A program made the translations under genes and the position numbers. From Verrucomicrobia subdivision 3 bacterium UBA7542 (GTDB lineage Bacteria > Verrucomicrobiota > Verrucomicrobiia > Limisphaerales > UBA11358), in assembly GCA_002479245.1 (NCBI GenBank), contig DLMG01000279.1, positions 1,831 through 17,453 on the forward strand: a stretch of 15,623 nt of DNA, read 5' to 3'. Below are positions 12,513 to 15,623 of the stretch, in pieces; the stretch's first letter is position 1; each line of letters opens with the position of its first letter. The notes beneath the pieces are model-generated. The model had not been told where the DNA came from. It ran no database searches and worked only from the letters and a program-made list of their open reading frames with translations.

Positions 12513-12571
12513 GGCCAGAGACCTAACGGCTGCGAATCCTCTCAGATTCACGCACACGTTAAGTCTTGGCC
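12513..12571 (+). promoter_or_regulatory. Long imperfect hairpin directly upstream of the transposase start
   Basis: The arms 12513-12534 and 12551-12571 pair over about 21 positions with three mismatches and one bulge (GGCCA...CTAACG...TGCG on the left). An inner AATC/GATT stem surrounds CTCTCA. The base of the hairpin is 20 bp before the transposase ATG. Transcripts entering from outside would fold here, so a role in damping transposase expression is plausible inference. ACCTAAC and GTTAAGT within the arms resemble integron attC core boxes, but the spacing is too short for a standard attC. Confidence 0.6.
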
Positions 12572-12591
12572 GATAGAAAGTCGAGCCAAAA

Positions 12592-13569
12592 ATGACAACG
12601 TGTCTGTGTTGTAACGGTGAAGCCAAGCATTTCGCCAATTTCCAAAACAAGAATCGTGTTGTGCGCCGTTTTCGCTGCGTTCGTTGTGGCAAGACATTTT
12701 CAGAGCCTCAACCGCTGGACGGCCTGAGAATCGAAACCAGCAAGGTCAATGAAGTTGTCCGGCTGCTTTGCGAAGGGGTTGGCGTTCGCGCCACCAGCCG
12801 CTTGACCGGACTTGAAAAGAAAACCGTTTTGAGCATCGTCGAAACTGTTGGCGAGAAATGCGCCAGATTCCATGACGCCACTGTCCGCAATGTTCCATCG
12901 GTCAACGTGGAGACCGACGAGCTTTATAGCTACGTCTTTTGTAAACAGGAACGGAATAAATACGCAGACCCGGAGCGCGGCGAGCAATACACGTTCCTAA
13001 GCTTTTGCCGTGATTCAAAACTGGTCATTTCGTTTTACACTGGCAAACGTTCATGGGAGAACACGCACACCCACATTCACGATCTGAAAGACCGCTTGGC
13101 TGGCCGCGTGCAGATTTCAACCGACAATTACAAGGGCTATAAGGGCAAGACTGGCGCGATTTACGAGGCGTTTGGGCCGGACGGAATCAATTACGGTATG
13201 CTGACAAAGGTGTACACCAAAAGCGCACTACCTCAAAACCGATTTTGTCAGCCGGTTTGCATCCTTGCCAAGAAAACGCCGGTCTTGGGAAACCCGGACA
13301 TTGATTTGATTTGCACCAGCCACATTGAGCGTCAAAATTTGAATGTTCGGCTTTTCAATCGCAGATTCACGCGGCTGACCTTGGGTTACAGCAAAAAGCT
13401 GTCAAATTTGCGCCATTCGGTTGCCTTGTTCGTGTGCTATTGGAATTGGTGCTGGAAGCACAACACAACGAAACAGACGCCGGCACAGGCCAGCGGATTA
13501 ACAGACCACGCATGGACAGTGCAGGAATTGATTGACGCCGTTTCAAAGCCTGAGGTTTGCACAATCTAA
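12592..13569 (+). CDS. IS1-family-like DDE transposase
   Basis: The 325-aa single-frame protein resembles the fused InsAB-type transposase. It has an N-terminal zinc finger (C4-x2-C7 and C29-x2-C32 around FRCVRCGKTF). An HTH follows (about 62-88, GVGVRATSRLTGLEKKTV). The DDE catalytic core is D109 in NVETDELYS, D178 in ISTDNYKGY and E246 in TSHIERQNLNVR, continuing into FTRLTLGYSKK and the YWNW segment. It would cut and join the GGT-ended inverted repeats of this element. It appears intact, with no frameshift. The stop codon (13567-13569) lies inside the right inverted repeat. It is longer than E. coli InsAB' (about 230 aa), in line with single-ORF members of the family. Confidence 0.88.
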   Translation: MTTCLCCNGEAKHFANFQNKNRVVRRFRCVRCGKTFSEPQPLDGLRIETSKVNEVVRLLCEGVGVRATSRLTGLEKKTVLSIVETVGEKCARFHDATVRNVPSVNVETDELYSYVFCKQERNKYADPERGEQYTFLSFCRDSKLVISFYTGKRSWENTHTHIHDLKDRLAGRVQISTDNYKGYKGKTGAIYEAFGPDGINYGMLTKVYTKSALPQNRFCQPVCILAKKTPVLGNPDIDLICTSHIERQNLNVRLFNRRFTRLTLGYSKKLSNLRHSVALFVCYWNWCWKHNTTKQTPAQASGLTDHAWTVQELIDAVSKPEVCTI

Positions 13570-13587
13570 GGCACCGTTACCTAGAAT
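13557..13587 (+). promoter_or_regulatory. Possible hybrid promoter spanning the element's right end
   Basis: TTGCAC (13557-13562, at the inner edge of the right terminal repeat) is 19 bp from TAGAAT (13582-13587, within the target duplication). That makes a -35/-10-like pair reading into the TPR/PilB genes. The spacing is suboptimal, so this is only a candidate. Confidence 0.25.
13560..13581 (-). repeat. Right terminal inverted repeat (IRR)
   Basis: Read from the outside in, it begins GGTAACGGTGCC and contains TTGTG. It is 17/22 identical to the left terminal repeat at 10152-10173 and contains the transposase stop codon. Confidence 0.85.
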
Positions 13588-13589
13588 TG
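13582..13589. repeat. Right target-site duplication
   Basis: TAGAATTG directly follows the right inverted repeat and is identical to 10144-10151. Joining the two flanks restores a short divergent intergenic region between the debranching-enzyme and TPR genes. Confidence 0.85.
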
Positions 13590-13631
13590 GCGCGCAGATT
13601 GCTGTTTTAAGCGGGTAGTTGTTGGAAGATC

Positions 13632-14486
13632 ATGACCACAGTGGCCCAAAATCAAGGCGAAGAAGCTCAATTGTTGCAGACAATTGAGATGTTCGAAGTT
13701 ATTGCCCAATCGCAGCCCAATGATTGCCAGTCACTGGAAATTCTCAAGGAAGCCTATACCAAGATGGGTCGCGAACAGGACGTCATCAACACATCCAAAC
13801 GCATCGCGCAAGCTTATATGCAGTCGGGGCAGCTTTCCTCGGCAATTTTGGAATACGAAACGGTTTTACAACGGCGGCCGGACGATGCCGACGTGCAGGC
13901 GGCGCTCAAGCAAATTGAGGACAAGGCGAACAACGTGGCGGTGCAATCCGCAGGCGTGGAATCGGCGGCAGCGGTGTCGGGGTCTCAGTCCGACACGGCG
14001 GGATTTCGCAAAAAGGCGCATGCGGCGACAACGGAAATTGACGATGGCCGCAAGACGATGCGCAAAATTTTCGTCGAGAGCAAAATCATCGCCGCGAATG
14101 ATTTTGATTTGTGCTGGCGCACGGTGGACCTGACGGCGGCGACATCGGATGTGGTCGAACCGTTCATCCACGCCCTCGCGGAGAAAAAGATTTTTGCCGT
14201 GGAAAAATCCCTCAAGTTGCTGGCCGACAGGTCGCGCGCGGCGTTTTTGCCGCTGGAAAAGTATGATGTGGACATTGACTTGACGCGCGGCTTTCCGGCG
14301 GAAGTTTGCCGCCGCTGGTGCGTGCTGCCGTTCGACCGGATGAGCAAATCCATTTTGGTGGCAACCGCCAATCCGTTTAATCAGCAGGCAGTAAAGGATC
14401 TGGCTGAAGCCACCACGCACCGGCTGCTGTGGTATTTGGCGCCGCCCACCGACCTGATCTCCAACCTCCGCATCGCGTTTCGCTAA
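13632..14486 (+). CDS. TPR protein with C-terminal GspE/PilB N-domain (MshEN-like)
   Basis: In this 284-aa protein, residues about 12-95 form two or more tetratricopeptide-like helical pairs (LEILKEAYTKMGREQDVI; AYMQSGQLSSAILEYETVL). An Ala/Ser/Val-rich linker follows. Residues about 130-284 resemble the N-terminal domain that precedes the ATPase in type II secretion and type IV pilus motors (GFPAEVCRRWCVLPFDR, ILVATANPFNQQAVKDL). It contains no Walker motif. It starts at ATG 13632 after a GGAAG sequence and ends 4 bp before the PilB-type ATPase gene, so the two are surely co-transcribed. A regulatory or assembly partner of the ATPase is the likely role. The transposable element ends 50 bp upstream. 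Confidence 0.72.
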   Translation: MTTVAQNQGEEAQLLQTIEMFEVIAQSQPNDCQSLEILKEAYTKMGREQDVINTSKRIAQAYMQSGQLSSAILEYETVLQRRPDDADVQAALKQIEDKANNVAVQSAGVESAAAVSGSQSDTAGFRKKAHAATTEIDDGRKTMRKIFVESKIIAANDFDLCWRTVDLTAATSDVVEPFIHALAEKKIFAVEKSLKLLADRSRAAFLPLEKYDVDIDLTRGFPAEVCRRWCVLPFDRMSKSILVATANPFNQQAVKDLAEATTHRLLWYLAPPTDLISNLRIAFR

Positions 14487-14490
14487 AGCC

Positions 14491-15623
14491 ATGGCCAAAG
14501 TCAAATCATTCGGAGAACGCATCGCTGACGCACTCGTCGAGGATGGCTTGTTGTCGGCGGGGCAGATCGGGGAACTGCTGGAACAGCAAAAAAGGGAGGG
14601 ATCCCGCCTCATCAAACTCATTGTCGACAAATCCTACGTCAGCGAGCAGGACCTGGCTGTTTCCATGGGGCGCGTGCTGAACGTCCCGCCCATCAATCTT
14701 GCGCGTGTGAGTATTCCGCCAGAAATCGTCGAATTACTGCCGCGCGACACGGCGCACAATTACAAGATTGTTCCCATTTCACGGTTGGAAAACAGGCTGT
14801 TCATCGCGATGGCCGACCCGCTGAACGTCCTGGCCATTGACGACGTCAAGCGCATCACCAAACTCGAAATATCTCCGCTCATCGCGTCTGAAAAAGCCAT
14901 CGTTGACAAGTTGAATGCCTTCGATGCCGCCAAGGGCGGTTCGATGGAAGATATCATTCAGGACGCCCAAAAGCAGAATGAAGCCGACGCGGACGCCGAA
15001 ACCATCGAAGCAGTCAAGGAAGGAATGGAAGAGGTCAACCTTGACCAGCTCGCCTCTTCCAGCGGAGAAGCGCCGGTCATCAAACTTGCCAATCTCATCA
15101 TCGTTCAGGCCATCAAGGACCGCGCCAGCGATATTCACCTGGAGCCTTTTGAGAAAAGCATGCGTCTGCGTTACCGGGTGGACGGTGTGCTCATGGACGC
15201 AACCCCGCCGCCCAAGCAAATGCAACTGGCGCTGACCTCGCGCTTCAAAATCATGAGCAGCCTGGACATTGCCGAACGCCGCCTGCCGCAGGATGGTCGC
15301 ATGCGCGTGCGCGTCAGCGGCAAGGACTTTGACCTGCGCGTGTCCGTGATGCCCACCGTTCACGGCGAAAAAATCGTGCTGCGCGTCCTCGATAAATCGA
15401 ACCTCACCGCCAGCATAGACAAGCTCGGTTTGGATCCCGACACCTTCAAACAAGTCAAGGCCGCCATTGACGCGCCACACGGATTGATTCTCGTCACCGG
15501 CCCGACGGGTTCGGGTAAAACCACGACCCTTTACTCGGCGCTCAACGAGCTGAACAGTCCCATTTATAACATCGTCACCGTCGAAGATCCGGTGGAGTTT
15601 CAGGTTCCTGGCATCAACCAGGT
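14491..15623 (+). CDS. pilB: Type IV pilus / type II secretion assembly ATPase, PilB/GspE family (3' truncated)
   Basis: The frame is open to the window edge, giving 377 residues. The N-terminal MshEN/T2SSE_N domain is at about 1-145 (FGERIADALVEDGLLS, LLEQQKREGSRLIKLIVDK, LLPRDTAHNYKIVPI). An acidic linker follows (DAQKQNEADADAETIEAV). The ATPase core then begins with ASDIHLEPFEKSMRLRYRVDG, IAERRLPQDGRM and the Walker A GPTGSGKTTT (337-346), then the VTVEDPVEF acidic box. The Walker B and the metal-binding C-terminal part lie outside. Such hexameric cytoplasmic ATPases power pilus extension or secretion. The MshEN-like N-domain may bind c-di-GMP, but I cannot confirm all motif residues. The ATG at 14491 has no clear ribosome-binding site and is probably coupled to the gene 4 bp upstream. 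Confidence 0.9.
   Translation, partial: MAKVKSFGERIADALVEDGLLSAGQIGELLEQQKREGSRLIKLIVDKSYVSEQDLAVSMGRVLNVPPINLARVSIPPEIVELLPRDTAHNYKIVPISRLENRLFIAMADPLNVLAIDDVKRITKLEISPLIASEKAIVDKLNAFDAAKGGSMEDIIQDAQKQNEADADAETIEAVKEGMEEVNLDQLASSSGEAPVIKLANLIIVQAIKDRASDIHLEPFEKSMRLRYRVDGVLMDATPPPKQMQLALTSRFKIMSSLDIAERRLPQDGRMRVRVSGKDFDLRVSVMPTVHGEKIVLRVLDKSNLTASIDKLGLDPDTFKQVKAAIDAPHGLILVTGPTGSGKTTTLYSALNELNSPIYNIVTVEDPVEFQVPGINQ

Larger units (their letters stand above)
10152..13581 (+). mobile_element. 3430-bp IS1-family-like transposable element with passenger genes
   Basis: The ends carry 22-bp inverted repeats beginning GGT, 17 of 22 positions identical, bounded by the exact 8-bp direct repeat TAGAATTG. 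An IS1-like DDE transposase lies at the right end, and its stop codon falls inside the right inverted repeat, as is common in ISs. The interior holds four further genes: an exported protein, a coiled-coil tail-anchored protein, a zinc-ribbon protein and a coiled-coil/HTH protein. It also holds a regulated-looking promoter and a foldable non-coding block. Composition is lower in G+C than either flank. IS1 elements proper are under about 1.2 kb. From memory, one IS1-family subgroup (ISMhu11) includes larger elements. Boundaries could shift by 1-2 bp because CCTAGAATTGG occurs at both junctions. Confidence 0.87.

Noticed and set aside
12513..12571. Integron attC site
   Set aside because: ACCTAAC and GTTAAGT fit the RYYYAAC/GTTRRRY core boxes, but they are only 44 bp apart end to end, the stem continues well beyond them and no integrase is present. 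Extending to ATTTAAC at 12449 gives a normal length but no L-box pairing.

Overview
The window looks like a chromosomal segment from a Verrucomicrobiota bacterium, perhaps a Pedosphaera/Limisphaera-type lineage. This is inference, with no marker gene present. It rests on the gene content (GDP-heptose-type sugar genes, a very long fused glycogen debranching enzyme, a PilB cluster) and on many short heptameric and palindromic interspersed repeats, some lying inside reading frames. The flanks are GC-rich. The 742-1245 gene and the 10.15-13.58 kb segment are visibly more AT-rich.

Layout. (1) 1-3899, plus strand: a nucleotide-activated heptose operon. It holds a 5'-truncated heptose-7-phosphate kinase (HddA type), an orphan membrane-anchored protein, an HddC-type nucleotidyltransferase, a SIS-domain isomerase (GmhA-like), a HAD phosphatase (GmhB) and a small transaldolase. 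Several genes overlap by 4 bp. (2) 3911-5530, minus strand: a GT9 heptosyltransferase and a stand-alone HldE C-domain adenylyltransferase, separated by a cloverleaf-shaped palindromic repeat. Together, regions 1 and 2 would make sedoheptulose-7-P, convert it to heptose-1-P, activate it with a nucleotide and transfer it to a surface glycan. (3) 5631-10025, minus strand: a 1464-aa debranching enzyme joining a GH13 glucanotransferase-like half to a GH133 amylo-1,6-glucosidase half. Its linkers contain at least five repeat-derived segments.

(4) 10144-13589: the main discovery. This is a complete-looking 3430-bp transposable element (10152-13581). It has 22-bp imperfect terminal inverted repeats beginning GGT (17/22 identical), is flanked by the 8-bp direct repeat TAGAATTG, and encodes an IS1-family-like DDE transposase at its right end. 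Unlike a simple IS, it carries four unrecognised passenger genes: an exported protein, a coiled-coil tail-anchored protein, a zinc-ribbon protein and a coiled-coil/HTH protein. It also carries a near-consensus promoter overlapped by twin GCAAA-N3-TTTGC dyads, and a 0.24-kb highly foldable non-coding segment just before the transposase.

(5) 13632-15623, plus strand: a TPR protein fused to a GspE/PilB N-terminal-like domain, then the PilB-type secretion ATPase, which runs off the window. The element inserted 42 bp upstream of this pair, between it and the divergent debranching-enzyme gene, so it may have altered transcription of the pilus/secretion genes.
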